DNA of 64,000 nt from Candidatus Thalassarchaeaceae archaeon (lineage in GTDB: Archaea; Thermoplasmatota; Poseidoniia; Poseidoniales; Thalassarchaeaceae), in the NCBI GenBank assembly GCA_023268715.1, contig JALRLV010000003.1:93919-157918 (forward strand), read 5' to 3'. Shown in pieces: positions 53,501 through 63,754 of the stretch. Each line of letters begins with the position of its first letter. Positions within the stretch are counted from its first letter, which is position 1. A program made the translations under genes and the position numbers. The notes under the pieces are model-generated. The model saw nothing but the letters and a program-made list of their open reading frames with translations, made no database searches and was not told the origin of the DNA.

Positions 53501-56500
53501 CATGGATTTCAGGCGCTCAAAGGTGGAGTTGGAGAGCCGAATCAGGCGATTGGCGAATAATGACGGTTGATTGGCCCGAGGCTCTAAACACGGGTGGAAC
53601 CGCGATAATCGACGTAGATTGGGATGATAATCCATACACAGATATAGATGTCTTGTGGATGTCTCAAACCCCTCATGGTTATTTTGAAGATGACCCAGTC
53701 GCTTACGGAAACTCGACTTTCTACATTGAGGAACGCTCGATAAATAATCATCGAGGCTCCGGACGTCATGATTGGGGTACTTACACTGGAGAATCTAGGG
53801 AGGTGTTTGCTGTTCCAGTGTCTCCCGGTATCCATCAGATGGCTCTTCACACAGCTCATCATGGTGTTACAACCAATGATAACCCACTGAACATCTCCGT
53901 TGGCTACGTAACAGCGGAACGTTCTGCGTTCAACAAAGTCGTTACAGATTGGTCGAAATCCAGTGGTACTGAAGACATCCATATGGTTTCTACTGTTCCA
54001 ATACCACTGCAGAGTATCGAATCCTATGGTTGGACTCAACCTATCATTTTCGATAACGAAACTGCATACCAAGATGATTCAGGAGATAAGATGAGTGCTT
54101 CATGGTGGCATAATTTCTCAATGCAAAACGCCACAGAATTGAGCATAACTATGGATGCATATGAAGAAGCAGATTTGGATCTATATTTATTCAGGGATAA
54201 CGACGAGGATGGAGTGTTTGAGTCTAATGAAGAAATATCAAGGTCTTGGAGTAGTACCAGCGCTGAAAGTATCGTAAGAGATAGCCCAGAGGATGGCAAC
54301 TACTCTATTGCTGTGCACGGTTGGTCAGTGAGTGAAAGTGTACAATTCTGGATAGATGTAGAGATTATCGCTGGAACCGCATTAACAGTGCTAAATGCTA
54401 CTACACTTAATCAAAGCCAGATTGTTTCACAATGGCCCAATGGTTCTGAGGCTCTCGCGGGTGGATTACCTGTGGGTGCACTGGAATTAGAATTAGAATA
54501 CCAAAGCCCGCCTTCCGAAGGGTTCTGGCAGGGTCACATAGAAGTCACGCTAGAAGGGGGAATTCCCATTAGGATGCCATTCAACTATGAATTGGTAGAT
54601 TTAGACCCAGAATTAGAATTCGTTACGCCTGAAAACCTTACTCAAACTAATGTTGTATTGCCAATTTCGCTTCACGCAAAAGATATTGGTAGCGGATTTA
54701 GTTTGTCTGATTTTACATGGACAGGCTTGGATAATAACACTAGTGTGCCGAACGCAACCACTGTCGAAGCCACCTTGTCGAATCTATCATCACTGGATAT
54801 AACGTCGACTTGGAATTCAGGAAATCATGATACAAATTTGACATTCAGAGAGATTTGGATTAATGCAACTCTACCAGCGACTGAGCAGTGGCATGATTAT
54901 GTCGCAAGTATTGCGGATATATCAGGCCGCCAAGCATTGGATTGGCTATCGGTAAAGTACGATACAATCGCTCCGATATTACTCGTCTCCGATATTCCAC
55001 TTATCACAAGCGAATCACTACTAGAGATTGCAATACAGACTGAATGGGATGCTGAGTTATCTTACAATGGTCAGAATCTTGAAACCAATTCTAGTGGGGT
55101 GACTAACCTAATAATCAATCTTGAAGAGTCAGAGGAATTGAATTGGAACAATCCTTCCATGATGCCGAAAAGTGGTTACCTGGTAAATGGTAACAATACA
55201 TTTTCTTTCAGCGTTTCAGATCCAGCAGGTAATGAATTCAATAGGTCTTTTGAGGTAGTATTGGATTCGACTAAGCCCGAAATTTTCTCGTCTGTTCTAT
55301 CAAGCGAAAACTCCATCCCTCCTTTTGATAATTGGTCTTGGTCGGGGCCAACTCTTAATGTCACTAATTCTGCATTATCCTTCGAAGTAACACCCGATAT
55401 TCAATCAATCTGCATACACTTAATCTCCAACACAAATGATTTTGTCATTGAAAACTGTAAAGTCGACTCAACACTTCTTGTTACTCAACAGCATTTGGGT
55501 AATGCTTTCAATACTGAATTTTACACACCATTCCTATTAGACCTAGACAACATAAGCGATGGTGGGTATCACCTTGATGTTGAATTAGTTGATTGGGCAA
55601 ACAACACTAACCAATACACTTACCCGCTAATCCTCGACCGTACTTTACCTGAAATTGATTGGGACATTTCCCCCTCCAGCGATGGAATTCTATCTGATCA
55701 CCGGTTGGGGCTTTCTTGGACTAGTTCTGAACACATCGAACTTGAATTCCTACATAACGGAGAAATGATTTCTCAGTGGAATGCGAGTTACGGTGGCCAT
55801 TTCTTCGATTTGAATTTCACGGGCGAACATGAATTTTGCATACTCGCTTGGGATTCAACAAAGGGGCAGTTAAACGAAAATCATATTTCTGAGTGTAGAA
55901 ATTTCATACTTGAACCGTCTCTATACGCTTCAGCAATTTGGGCCAGTTGGGATGGCACAGCTGTTGGGACAGAAGTGGTGGATTTAGCATTCCAAAGAGG
56001 TCCGGATCAATGGGCTAATGTGACTCACGTGCCTGTGGGTATCGATGTCGATGATTTGCAACCGACCTACAGTTTGGAGCCAGGTGCCAATTTCGTAGAC
56101 GTGGAGTTGCAGTTAGATGAAGGCGTTAATCAATTCTATCTCGAAATACACGCATTAGACCATGTTCAGACTTATTGGCTCTGGGTAGAGAGAGATACAA
56201 TAACTCCTACAATTAAATTACATGAAATTGCTAATCGAACTAGCAATCTAGAATCTGTTCGAATAATTGAGGGAATTTGCGAGCCAAGAGCCAGTGTAAC
56301 GGTTTGGACAGAAGTTTCCGCAACATCATTCGTTTGTGGAGTTGAGGGTAACTTTAGTTTACAATTGGGGATACCTGCTAATGCAACTTGGCACAAAGTA
56401 GAGGCGACTACTGTTGACATAGGCGGCAATACAAACTCGACTAGCATAGAAGTTCTTTATCAGGAATGGATAGATTGGGCTATCGACGATGCAGAGGCCG

Positions 56501-56796
56501 GAGGTCCAATTTTGTATTATGGAATAGGGGTTCTCATCGCACTAATAGCTGTAATCGGACTGACTGTGATTTTAGTTGGCAGAAATAGGGTAAAGAGACA
56601 AGAATATGAAAATACTCTAGACTCTGCATCGGATTGGATTGATGAGATTGTCAACGAAACGGCTCCTCCTGAGCCGGAATTACCTCCAGAACCTTTGCCA
56701 GAAGAGGAGGAATTACGAGCATGGGCGAGAGGAGAAAGAGAAATCCAAGAATGGCAAGATAGAATTCCAGAAGACGATATTCTCGAGTTAGAGTAG
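50581..56796 (+). CDS. Giant membrane-anchored subtilisin-like serine protease
   Basis: 2,071 residues. ATG at 50581 is chosen because a signal peptide ([18 protein letters not shown]) follows; the ATG at 50494 lies against the tRNA. A propeptide of about 150 residues precedes an S8 domain with Asp193 ([14 protein letters not shown]), His395 (GNHGTLCAS) and Ser582 ([12 protein letters not shown]). The Asp-His spacing is about 200 residues, because of an insert with Asp-rich calcium-like loops (DEDGDGIRD). The long C-terminal part holds beta-sandwich and PPC-like modules ([18 protein letters not shown]). A helix at about 1977-2000 and a Pro/Glu-rich cytoplasmic tail end it. Likely a surface-bound protease for dissolved or particulate protein. 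Confidence 0.93.
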   Translation: MRQRLAMSLVMLMLTSMMSYGIVDSQNHGAEYYPSVNSETREFIQDSRDVYVNPNPWIEPSLWDRVYSGQEEIRVTVISHSLRELNAWQHKHGQIETQTAAFDGQQLVVTDSPDGVIDHRTFWLDSDMFHKLPGVAGIIGILDAENSPEPYDTNPLSDGENQPASVRSGEIHGATDAWDRGYSGEGIIVAVADTGIDFAHPDLDGTQARIQDGNQHDGWPMMFDHNSMYYWLVNGEAYPDRNTWYADTSTLDYDNDSDGILDNSGHIISGLPSSTSGVYHLGEHPDSTLRSQMGGDVPILVIDSVSNGTYDIVIPDINRNGNFSDDEWMVKGNETAGLDEDGDGIRDVSAGLLYWISDGVNGVPYGSVYSARHGYSDRIAGAGNLTLFMLDSGNHGTLCASAVAAQAQVNNGAVLGMAPNATIASIGNHYSGGHSLDGWRWIAEGNDGDPSTWDDQPHIGSFSFGYSGIDDSGADSYSLYLDWLTRIYNNQTHYAVAIGNGGHGYGTVKVPGAAQGIFSVGAFSSRSNMLWGQSAPWNNRGPNIVGRMDPDIVAVGWSATGDIPLNTRNNGNSATTTWGGTSLATPIAAGLMAVVEEAWLINRGDFPKSQEFRDFVLATADDRGYDPFVQGGGWFNASRATATLDGENGTWSVTPSQWMTGTFQGEHRDANINVIYPGESQTVPLELTNHGESPIDFLISPVKHEALAHEVGQWLSIGDGSSGGENNTWDGYQSNRPDLLIPIHVNNTSYQLPAQTNLVRGRAVIEYAAFDGDLDRSSNERIELTLYRWSDDDGDGIWVGDEDNDSMVDEVDWTESSEFDAYGTWYHHGPQAEFRVGLPFEDMQDGLFLGVSRKDSSSSGLENVSIEWDWTAFGPVSDNWISPRPTGQGAPTFWTILPNSTTTYNFTVNVPLDAEPGLYQHGLVISSFEFGNLSSPLHQWTLPVITNVPYTAPIDIIARPLDGNVSNQTLYDESWISGAQRWSWRAESGDWRIMTVDWPEALNTGGTAIIDVDWDDNPYTDIDVLWMSQTPHGYFEDDPVAYGNSTFYIEERSINNHRGSGRHDWGTYTGESREVFAVPVSPGIHQMALHTAHHGVTTNDNPLNISVGYVTAERSAFNKVVTDWSKSSGTEDIHMVSTVPIPLQSIESYGWTQPIIFDNETAYQDDSGDKMSASWWHNFSMQNATELSITMDAYEEADLDLYLFRDNDEDGVFESNEEISRSWSSTSAESIVRDSPEDGNYSIAVHGWSVSESVQFWIDVEIIAGTALTVLNATTLNQSQIVSQWPNGSEALAGGLPVGALELELEYQSPPSEGFWQGHIEVTLEGGIPIRMPFNYELVDLDPELEFVTPENLTQTNVVLPISLHAKDIGSGFSLSDFTWTGLDNNTSVPNATTVEATLSNLSSLDITSTWNSGNHDTNLTFREIWINATLPATEQWHDYVASIADISGRQALDWLSVKYDTIAPILLVSDIPLITSESLLEIAIQTEWDAELSYNGQNLETNSSGVTNLIINLEESEELNWNNPSMMPKSGYLVNGNNTFSFSVSDPAGNEFNRSFEVVLDSTKPEIFSSVLSSENSIPPFDNWSWSGPTLNVTNSALSFEVTPDIQSICIHLISNTNDFVIENCKVDSTLLVTQQHLGNAFNTEFYTPFLLDLDNISDGGYHLDVELVDWANNTNQYTYPLILDRTLPEIDWDISPSSDGILSDHRLGLSWTSSEHIELEFLHNGEMISQWNASYGGHFFDLNFTGEHEFCILAWDSTKGQLNENHISECRNFILEPSLYASAIWASWDGTAVGTEVVDLAFQRGPDQWANVTHVPVGIDVDDLQPTYSLEPGANFVDVELQLDEGVNQFYLEIHALDHVQTYWLWVERDTITPTIKLHEIANRTSNLESVRIIEGICEPRASVTVWTEVSATSFVCGVEGNFSLQLGIPANATWHKVEATTVDIGGNTNSTSIEVLYQEWIDWAIDDAEAGGPILYYGIGVLIALIAVIGLTVILVGRNRVKRQEYENTLDSASDWIDEIVNETAPPEPELPPEPLPEEEELRAWARGEREIQEWQDRIPEDDILELE

Positions 56797-56819
56797 GAAT
56801 CGGTAGCAAGCGAGCCTTC

Positions 56820-57701
56820 ATGGACAACCTAACACCGCGAGTAAGCATGGGCATTGAGAGAATAGCCGTACTCGGCGCTGGTCAAATGGGTAATGGCATT
56901 GCACAAGTGGCTGCTTGTGCCGGTTATGAGGTGGTAATGATTGATATCAAGCAAGATTACTTGGATAAAGGTCTAGCAGCGATAGAAAATTCGCTCTCAC
57001 GAGTAGTCAAGAAAGAAAGGATGACTCAACAAGATGCCGATGCGGCAATTTCTCTAATTTCCACTTCGACTGAAAAAACATCAGCAGCAGATGCTGATTT
57101 AGTGGTGGAAGCGATTCCTGAAATCCCGGAACTAAAATTTTCAACTTTTGCGGAGTTGGATTCAATTTGTAAACCAGAAGCAATACTTGCGAGCAACACC
57201 TCAAGTATTTCCATTAATGCAATTGCTGATGCCACAAATCGTCCAGATAGGGTAATTGGTATGCATTTTATGAATCCCGTTCCTGTAATGAAGTTAGTAG
57301 AGATCATCAACGGGAAAGAAACATCTTCAGAAGTTACCGAATTAGTGGTCGAAGCAAGCGAACTAATGGGTAAGGTGCCCTTAGCGTGCAATGATTCCCC
57401 CGGTTTCGTATCAAATAGGATACTTTGCCCGATGATTAACGAGGCAATTCTCGCCTTAGAAGAAGGTGTTGCAGAACCGGAAGCGATAGATGGAATCATG
57501 AAACTTGGAATGAATCACCCCATTGGGCCACTAGCTTTGGCAGATTTAATCGGTTTAGACACTATTTTGCACATTATGAACGTGCTTCACGAAGGATTCG
57601 AGGGTAATCCAAAATACGCTCCATCTGATTTATTGAAAAATATGGTTTCTGAGGGCAAATTAGGGCGTAAAACCGGTCAAGGGTTCTACAATTACTCCTG
57701 A
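56820..57701 (+). CDS. 3-hydroxyacyl-CoA (3-hydroxybutyryl-CoA) dehydrogenase
   Basis: Oxidises 3-hydroxyacyl-CoA with NAD(P) in fatty-acid or amino-acid breakdown. The Rossmann motif [16 protein letters not shown] is near the start, then [13 protein letters not shown] and [17 protein letters not shown] with the catalytic His, and [11 protein letters not shown] with the conserved Asn/Ser. The C-terminal dimer domain ends [12 protein letters not shown]. 293 residues from ATG at 56820; the ATG at 56847 matches the usual family start and gives 284. It complements the acyl-CoA dehydrogenase 6.4 kb upstream. Chain-length preference is not readable. Confidence 0.94.
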   Translation: MDNLTPRVSMGIERIAVLGAGQMGNGIAQVAACAGYEVVMIDIKQDYLDKGLAAIENSLSRVVKKERMTQQDADAAISLISTSTEKTSAADADLVVEAIPEIPELKFSTFAELDSICKPEAILASNTSSISINAIADATNRPDRVIGMHFMNPVPVMKLVEIINGKETSSEVTELVVEASELMGKVPLACNDSPGFVSNRILCPMINEAILALEEGVAEPEAIDGIMKLGMNHPIGPLALADLIGLDTILHIMNVLHEGFEGNPKYAPSDLLKNMVSEGKLGRKTGQGFYNYS

Positions 57702-57815
57702 TATGTCATGTTTCGTTTTTGCAAATGTTAATTTCCGCTATAATGCAAAATTTTGTGATTTAGAGGTTGATTTCGATTTTAACCGATATTGGAGTATTTT
57801 GATACACGGAGCGGT

Positions 57816-57855
57816 ATGATTATATCTCTAACATAGTTAGGTCACTACCAGTGAC
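57816..57855 (+). promoter_or_regulatory. TATA-like box and start-adjacent hairpin of the 1,743-residue surface protein
   Basis: GATTATATC (about 57816-57824) is followed by GTCACT (57841-57846), ACC and AGTGAC (57850-57855), a perfect hairpin four bases before the ATG at 57860. It overlaps the alternative GTG at 57851. Transcription would start at or inside the hairpin, as for the 12942 gene. Confidence 0.45.
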
Positions 57856-57859
57856 GCCC

Positions 57860-60800
57860 ATGGATGGAAGACTCGTTCGAACTATTTCGATAGCCCTACT
57901 GATGATTGTATCAACACAAATTGCCCTGCTGGATACCAATGGTCCAGATAAACTGGAAGAAAGAGTGATGGTAGCATCAACCGTATCGGTCCCTACTTCG
58001 GGATGCCTCGGTGATGATGCATGTACTGGTGTAGATGCCGGTATTACAATGGCCGATATTATCGACCTAACCGCTGGGGTGACTTTCTCACCATCGGCGA
58101 CCGGAACTGACACTACATTTTCCGGATACCTCCCTACATATGGATGGGGAGCCACAGGTAACGATATTTACATGCTGAGCGTTCCTTGGGGATATTCCGT
58201 GGAAGCCATTGTAGAGTGGGAAGACGTAGCTGGGTCAGGAACTTCCACACAAGACAGCATTTACTGGGCTGGAATCTACAGTTGCGACACCTTCGATCTA
58301 GGGCTCTACGGAGGTATTTCGTCGTATTCATCCCCTTGTGGAATTGATTCCAGTTACGAAAGTACCTGGGGTGGCAGCCCAACAATGTCCGGTGACTCAG
58401 CATCAACAATCGGAACAGATGTCGGTGGGCAAGACATCTTCATCCAGATTTATTGCTGGGACTGCGGCTGGTACTCCAACCCCCAAATCACTGATTATGA
58501 TCTGACAATCCGTGTTCTCCCATCAGACGGTGGAGAGGGAGATTACGGGTATTCAAGCTACAGCAGCACTACACCTGACCCTACTTTGTACACTTGCGAT
58601 CACCCGTCAGCTAACGCTGCTGCGTGCCTTGAACAACCAAATCTTATTGACGAATTCTTCACTAACTTCACAGGATTCGTAACAGGTTATGACGAAGGTG
58701 GTTGGTACCCCTCTGATACTTACACAATCGACATACCAGCAAACCATGACGCTACTGTAAGTCTAACAATTGATTGTTACAGTGATTGTGATGCCTACTA
58801 TTTCCAATACGTTTACCTATACATGGATGGTGATGGAAGTCATTCGTCATCCAATACTGGAACATTGTACAATACCCAAGCAGGATTTGGCAATTCAGGA
58901 TATTACATCCTAGACCTTCCACTGTATGGATACTCGGGACCCATCTATGATTCGAAGACATTCATCGTTGCTGGTGCGGCTGCAGATACATTTGATCTTC
59001 AGTTCCAATCACCTTCACCTTACACAACGTCTTCCGGATTCACATACAGTGTTTCGATAGAGTACACTCCTGCAGCCAATGCTCCGTGCGCTACATCTAA
59101 CGATGGAGGCTCTGGCTTAGATGCACCTGATGAGGACCCACTCACCAGTACAGAATCGACCATTATCATGACTGGCGGCCAGATTACAGGAACAATATGT
59201 CAAGATTATGATGACGAAGATTACTACCAAATCCACGTTCCATCTGGACAAGGCGTTTTCGCTTCTTTATCATGGGATGATGCTGATGATGAACTCTATC
59301 CCGGCCTTGACTTCACAATGACAGTTAACGATGGTTCATCACTACGTTCAGTCATGTCAGCCACAAAGGACGATGCCTCTATTCAGTCCGTATCTAGTAA
59401 CCTTAGTGGACTATTTATGCCAGGTACTCTGGCTAGAGACCTTGAGTGCTCATTGGAATCGTTTGGTTCGGGAACCGATTCTTGTACAGTCACTCTAAAT
59501 GCCGGAGATATGCTTGACATCGAACTAGATACCAGATCATGGGGCTCCGAGGTAATGGTAACAGTCACTGAACCTGATGGCACATCAACACAATATGGAC
59601 GTAACCCAGGAGTACCGGTTAATGGAAACTCAATCTACTTCTCCTCGTATTCGTACTACGATCTTGCGGCTTGGGAGTGGACCGCATCAGGAACATACAC
59701 AATATCTGTTACTGACTCATACGGAGACGGTTGTACATGCACCGTTTACGCTTACAGAAGTTATCCCCCAACCCAGCAAGCTAACGATGTAGTGTTCGCG
59801 ATTGAAGTTGATGGACTACCGGAAGAAGCCGTAGTAAACTACACAATCAACTACGAATTCTACAACGTCCTCATGCATCAGAACATGGTGATCGCAGATA
59901 GCGCTGCAGGAGCCGATACTACTAGTACGGCACCAGGTACACTGTACTCATCCAACTATTCTTACACAGGATACTTGCATGACGCATGGGATGCAGAAGA
60001 TTACTACGAAATTTTCGTACCTGAGAATTACGGTATTACTGTTAGTGTAGTCAGCGATCCAAGAAACGACATAGATCTGTATTCCTCTTTTGGGAATAAC
60101 CTAGGTGGAGTAGATCCAGCTGGGCCGATTACTATGGTCTACAACTCAGTGACTGGTGGTTCCACTGAAACTATCACCGTCAAATCCGTAGTAGGTTCAG
60201 GTATGTACACAATGAATGTTCAATTGTGGACTGTCGATAATGGACCTGATGCAGGCCAAGACGATGCCGGCACTGGAGGAGATGCCGCCGACCATCACCT
60301 TGACTATGGTGCCAGCCAGTGGTACCTTGGTGGAGTGCCATTCGCTGATGGAAACATGGCTGATGGAACCGTAACCTGGCTCAACGCCTCTACACAAAAC
60401 GCAACAGGTGTTCCAGTTGATGCTACAGTTAGCGGAACAATCAACCACGTTTGGGATCGAACTGACTCATACAGATTAGCGATTCCTGCCGGATATTATG
60501 CCAACATCACTGTATCAAGTGATAGCGATGATGCAGTATCAGCTACAATTTTCGCACCTGATTCGTACACCAATCCATACACAACTGGAAATGAAGGAAT
60601 CGTGGATTATATCACGAATTTTGCCAACGACTTAGAGTCTCAAACAACGCACTTCAACGAGGGGCAATTCGTATCAATCAACATTTGGTCATGGAACATG
60701 GTCGGAGATGTTGATTTCGATTATGATATCAGTGTAGAATGGGATGACATTGCTAACCTACCGTGCGCGGATGATGACGCTGGAACTTGTATGGATGCTC

Positions 60801-63091
60801 CTGACATTTACATCGACTGTCTAGTGTATGCAGATTGTGATGATGGATTAATGTTGAACAGCACTGTTGGAGTAAACCACACATTCACTGGCTGGGCACA
60901 CAGCGCTCTTGATTACAGAGACTTCTACAATTTCAACATCCCGCAAGATTATGGAATTGAGATAAACATGTACGCAGCCACATCGACTTACTACTCAATG
61001 ACTCTATACGATTCTACAGGTAGTGCCCTCGATTCTTGTTATGACTGCGATCCAGATGACGTGAATAGCAATAACAGCGCATCTTTCGATGGCGGTGAAA
61101 TCGTTGCTCTCTACGTACGCGCGAGCTCATATCACAATGAGGAAACTCAGCAGTACACGATATCCTACTTCATCTTCACTTTGGATACTGATGGAGACAC
61201 ATGGCTAGATACTGAAGAAACAGATTGTGCCGCAGCATCGACTACCGGTGCCGCATACGACCCTCTGGACAACACAAGCTACCCACCTGACAATGATGCA
61301 GATGGAATTTGTGATGAGCTAGACCCAGATGATGACAATGATGGAATTGACGACACATTGGATCAGTTCCCATTCGATGAGAACGAGTCTGGTGATCTGG
61401 ATGGAGATAATATCGGTGACAACACCGATGATGACATCGACGGTGACGGATGGCTGAACACCGATGAGGCTAACTGTCTGACAGATGCATTTGATCCGGC
61501 TAGCGTACCAGCTGACATGGACTTGGATGGCATTTGTGACCCTCTGGACCAGGATATGGATGGTGACGGGGTTACCAATTTGGAAGACTACTATCCAACA
61601 GATGGTGGAGCAAGTGCTAACACAGATGGTGACGAATACCCAGACGAAATCCACCCTGGTTGGACCGAAAACGCATCCGCCTACCTATTTGACCCGGACA
61701 ATTCGGTCTTCGAGACTACCTTGATGGCTGATTCCGACGATGATAACGACGGATACCTGGATACAAACGAGGTAGATTGTCTGTCTGACCCACTAATGTC
61801 CACTAGCGTCCCACTTGATTCCGACGGGGATGGAATTTGCGATGTAAATGACGACGATATCGATGGAGACGGAGTATCTAATGTCGACGACGCATTCCCA
61901 CTATCGGCTTGTGCTTCATTAGACAACGATGGTGATGGTTACCCTGACAGCCTAGTTGCTGACTGCGTAACTAACCTCGTAGAGGACTTGGATGACGATA
62001 ACGATGGATTCAGCGACCTCGCTGATGCGTTCCCTCTAGACGTCACTGAATGGTACGACACCGATATGGATGGAATTGGTAACAATGCTGATCTAAATGA
62101 TGATGGTGATGCATGGACCGACGCAGAAGAAGAAGATTGCGGAAGTGACCCATTAGATGGAGACTCAATCCCTGCAGATTATGATGGGGACATGATTTGT
62201 GACAAGCTAGATACCGATGATGACGGAGACGGTGTCGTAGATACATTGGATGCGTTCCCATTCGATGCTTCAGAATTTGCTGACAACGACGGCGACGGAC
62301 TCGGAGATTATGCAGACAGTGACGACGACAATGACGGCTGGTTGGACGACGAGGAGCCAAACTGTGGCACCGACCCAATGGATGCTAACTCCGTTCCTGC
62401 AGACAATGACATGGATCGCGACTGTGATATATCAGACCAGGACGACGATAACGACGGAGTATTGGATATCGATGACGACTTCCCAATGAATCCGTATGAG
62501 TACCGCGACTTAGATGGTGATGGTGTTGGAGATAACGCTGACAACGATGACGACGGAGATGGCTGGCTAGATACTACAGAAGTTCTTTGCCGAAATGCAG
62601 CCGGTGGAGTAGGTGACCCCAACAACGCAGCAGTAATGCCAGTCGATAACGAGACCGACCCTGGTGCAGATGGAGTGTTCGGTACTGAGGACGACATCGC
62701 TAATGTTGGAGACGGAGTATGTGCCGCCCTAGACCCAGATGACGATAACGACGGTGTCCCTGACCCTGCCGTATATGTTGTGGATGCAAACGGAGTCTGT
62801 ACAACTTGCGAATCATGGGAAGACCACTTCCCATGGGATCCTACCGAACAGTTCGACGGTAACGGTGATGGTAAGGGAGACAATGCAAACAAGCTGAGCT
62901 TCATGGATGACGTTCAGGCAGAACCTATGCCATTCATTGGAATCGGATTAGTAATCGCTCTTCTAGTTGGATTAGTCGTCAGGACCGCTGGTGGTCGTGG
63001 CGAAGAATTCGACGAATTCGAAGACTACGATGAAACAGAAGAATTCATCGAAGAAGACGACGAAGAGTACGAAGAAGAGATCGACGCTTGA
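57860..63091 (+). CDS. Giant anchored surface protein with PPC-like domains and thrombospondin-3-type calcium repeats
   Basis: 1,743 residues from ATG at 57860 (GTG at 57851 is the alternative). Signal peptide at about 5-24. The first 1,100 residues are beta-rich with at least four PPC-like modules recognised by the D-x-x-D-x-Y/F-x-I/F-x-x-P pattern (DAEDYYEIFVPENY, DRTDSYRLAIPAGY, DYRDFYNFNIPQDY, DDEDYYQIHVPSGQ). Paired Cys residues are frequent. Then come about 560 residues of Asp-rich repeats, a C-terminal helix (FIGIGLVIALLVGLVV) and an acidic tail. Likely a long calcium-stiffened stalk holding binding modules away from the cell; the ligand is unknown. Confidence 0.9.
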   Translation: MDGRLVRTISIALLMIVSTQIALLDTNGPDKLEERVMVASTVSVPTSGCLGDDACTGVDAGITMADIIDLTAGVTFSPSATGTDTTFSGYLPTYGWGATGNDIYMLSVPWGYSVEAIVEWEDVAGSGTSTQDSIYWAGIYSCDTFDLGLYGGISSYSSPCGIDSSYESTWGGSPTMSGDSASTIGTDVGGQDIFIQIYCWDCGWYSNPQITDYDLTIRVLPSDGGEGDYGYSSYSSTTPDPTLYTCDHPSANAAACLEQPNLIDEFFTNFTGFVTGYDEGGWYPSDTYTIDIPANHDATVSLTIDCYSDCDAYYFQYVYLYMDGDGSHSSSNTGTLYNTQAGFGNSGYYILDLPLYGYSGPIYDSKTFIVAGAAADTFDLQFQSPSPYTTSSGFTYSVSIEYTPAANAPCATSNDGGSGLDAPDEDPLTSTESTIIMTGGQITGTICQDYDDEDYYQIHVPSGQGVFASLSWDDADDELYPGLDFTMTVNDGSSLRSVMSATKDDASIQSVSSNLSGLFMPGTLARDLECSLESFGSGTDSCTVTLNAGDMLDIELDTRSWGSEVMVTVTEPDGTSTQYGRNPGVPVNGNSIYFSSYSYYDLAAWEWTASGTYTISVTDSYGDGCTCTVYAYRSYPPTQQANDVVFAIEVDGLPEEAVVNYTINYEFYNVLMHQNMVIADSAAGADTTSTAPGTLYSSNYSYTGYLHDAWDAEDYYEIFVPENYGITVSVVSDPRNDIDLYSSFGNNLGGVDPAGPITMVYNSVTGGSTETITVKSVVGSGMYTMNVQLWTVDNGPDAGQDDAGTGGDAADHHLDYGASQWYLGGVPFADGNMADGTVTWLNASTQNATGVPVDATVSGTINHVWDRTDSYRLAIPAGYYANITVSSDSDDAVSATIFAPDSYTNPYTTGNEGIVDYITNFANDLESQTTHFNEGQFVSINIWSWNMVGDVDFDYDISVEWDDIANLPCADDDAGTCMDAPDIYIDCLVYADCDDGLMLNSTVGVNHTFTGWAHSALDYRDFYNFNIPQDYGIEINMYAATSTYYSMTLYDSTGSALDSCYDCDPDDVNSNNSASFDGGEIVALYVRASSYHNEETQQYTISYFIFTLDTDGDTWLDTEETDCAAASTTGAAYDPLDNTSYPPDNDADGICDELDPDDDNDGIDDTLDQFPFDENESGDLDGDNIGDNTDDDIDGDGWLNTDEANCLTDAFDPASVPADMDLDGICDPLDQDMDGDGVTNLEDYYPTDGGASANTDGDEYPDEIHPGWTENASAYLFDPDNSVFETTLMADSDDDNDGYLDTNEVDCLSDPLMSTSVPLDSDGDGICDVNDDDIDGDGVSNVDDAFPLSACASLDNDGDGYPDSLVADCVTNLVEDLDDDNDGFSDLADAFPLDVTEWYDTDMDGIGNNADLNDDGDAWTDAEEEDCGSDPLDGDSIPADYDGDMICDKLDTDDDGDGVVDTLDAFPFDASEFADNDGDGLGDYADSDDDNDGWLDDEEPNCGTDPMDANSVPADNDMDRDCDISDQDDDNDGVLDIDDDFPMNPYEYRDLDGDGVGDNADNDDDGDGWLDTTEVLCRNAAGGVGDPNNAAVMPVDNETDPGADGVFGTEDDIANVGDGVCAALDPDDDNDGVPDPAVYVVDANGVCTTCESWEDHFPWDPTEQFDGNGDGKGDNANKLSFMDDVQAEPMPFIGIGLVIALLVGLVVRTAGGRGEEFDEFEDYDETEEFIEEDDEEYEEEIDA
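61184..62880 (+). repeat. Tandem Asp-rich calcium-binding repeats within the 57.9 kb gene
   Basis: Roughly a dozen related units of about 40-50 codons, each with D-x-D-x-D-G-x-x-D loops and recurring phrases such as DDDNDGWLD, ADNDGDGLGDYAD, DAFPFDASEF and SVPADxDxDxxCD. They match thrombospondin type 3 repeats. The coding repeats are diverged at the DNA level, so there is no simple tandem DNA duplication. Confidence 0.85.
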
Positions 63092-63266
63092 AGCTTCGAA
63101 CTCTAACGTAACCGGATTTCCGGGGCTCCTCAAGGGGCCTCGGATCTCCGGCAACATCAATTTCTTTACACCAAATTATCGATTTCTGGTGCAAATAACA
63201 TACTATTTACATCATCTCCGGTGTAAATTCTTCACTAACTTAGTGTAATTTTAGAACACTATTACC

Positions 63267-63294
63267 CCCCATTCGGGGTTAATTTCGTTTTTTT
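63267..63294 (+). terminator. Hairpin followed by a T-run
   Basis: CCCC (63267-63270), loop ATTC and GGGG (63275-63278) are followed by seven T at 63288-63294, 176 bases past the stop of the giant surface protein. T-rich tracts end archaeal transcripts, so termination here is plausible. Confidence 0.45.
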
Positions 63295-63714
63295 AGCGTT
63301 CATTTACTTATAAACAAAATAGAAATTACCAATGTAATATCGTCATTATTCTCTGACAATTACGCCCACGGAAACTACCTGGCATTGGAAATTGAAAGTT
63401 CGATTATAATGAATTGAAATGATCTTCTTCGTAATCCAAGAATTAATCCAAATCGAGGGTCTTTCAAGTTGTCCTTGGCTTTATCATTTCCAGTTCTGAT
63501 AACGTGGGTGGGGCCTTGGTGGATTTAGCCCCTGGGAACAAACAATCATCGGATGAGAAATTCTTGTCAGGAAAAAATTTGAGTCAACACGCAGTAATGC
63601 GGTTATTTAGGTTCCAAGATTAATTCGTAATCGATTATTTTTCCTTATTTTTCGTATCATTTGCGCATATTTTCCAAAACCTCAAATCCGATTATCAGCC
63701 CTCCATATACTGCC

Positions 63715-63730
63715 CCACCCTATAGGGTGG
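63715..63730. promoter_or_regulatory. Palindrome centred on TATA before the last gene
   Basis: CCACCC, TATA, GGGTGG form a perfect palindrome 24 bases before the ATG at 63755; CCATATAC at about 63703-63710 is another TATA candidate. It could be an operator or a leader hairpin. Confidence 0.4.
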
Positions 63731-63754
63731 TTTCCGCAACCTTCTAAATGCAGA

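Larger units (their letters stand above)
63092..63754. other. 663-base non-coding region, AT-rich, with several inverted repeats
   Basis: No ORF here has convincing composition or a ribosome-binding site. Repeats seen: TTTACACC (63165-63172) opposed by GGTGTAAA (63220-63227), with a near copy GGTGCAAA at 63188-63195; TAGTGT (63241-63246) opposed by ACACTA (63256-63261); a CCCC/GGGG hairpin with T-run at 63267-63294; and a palindrome at 63715-63730. It is by far the longest non-coding gap of the window and probably holds control regions and transcript ends. Confidence 0.6.

Noticed and set aside
61184..62880. CRISPR-like or DNA tandem repeat
   Set aside because: The repetition is at protein level in a coding frame; units vary in length and bases, with no spacers.
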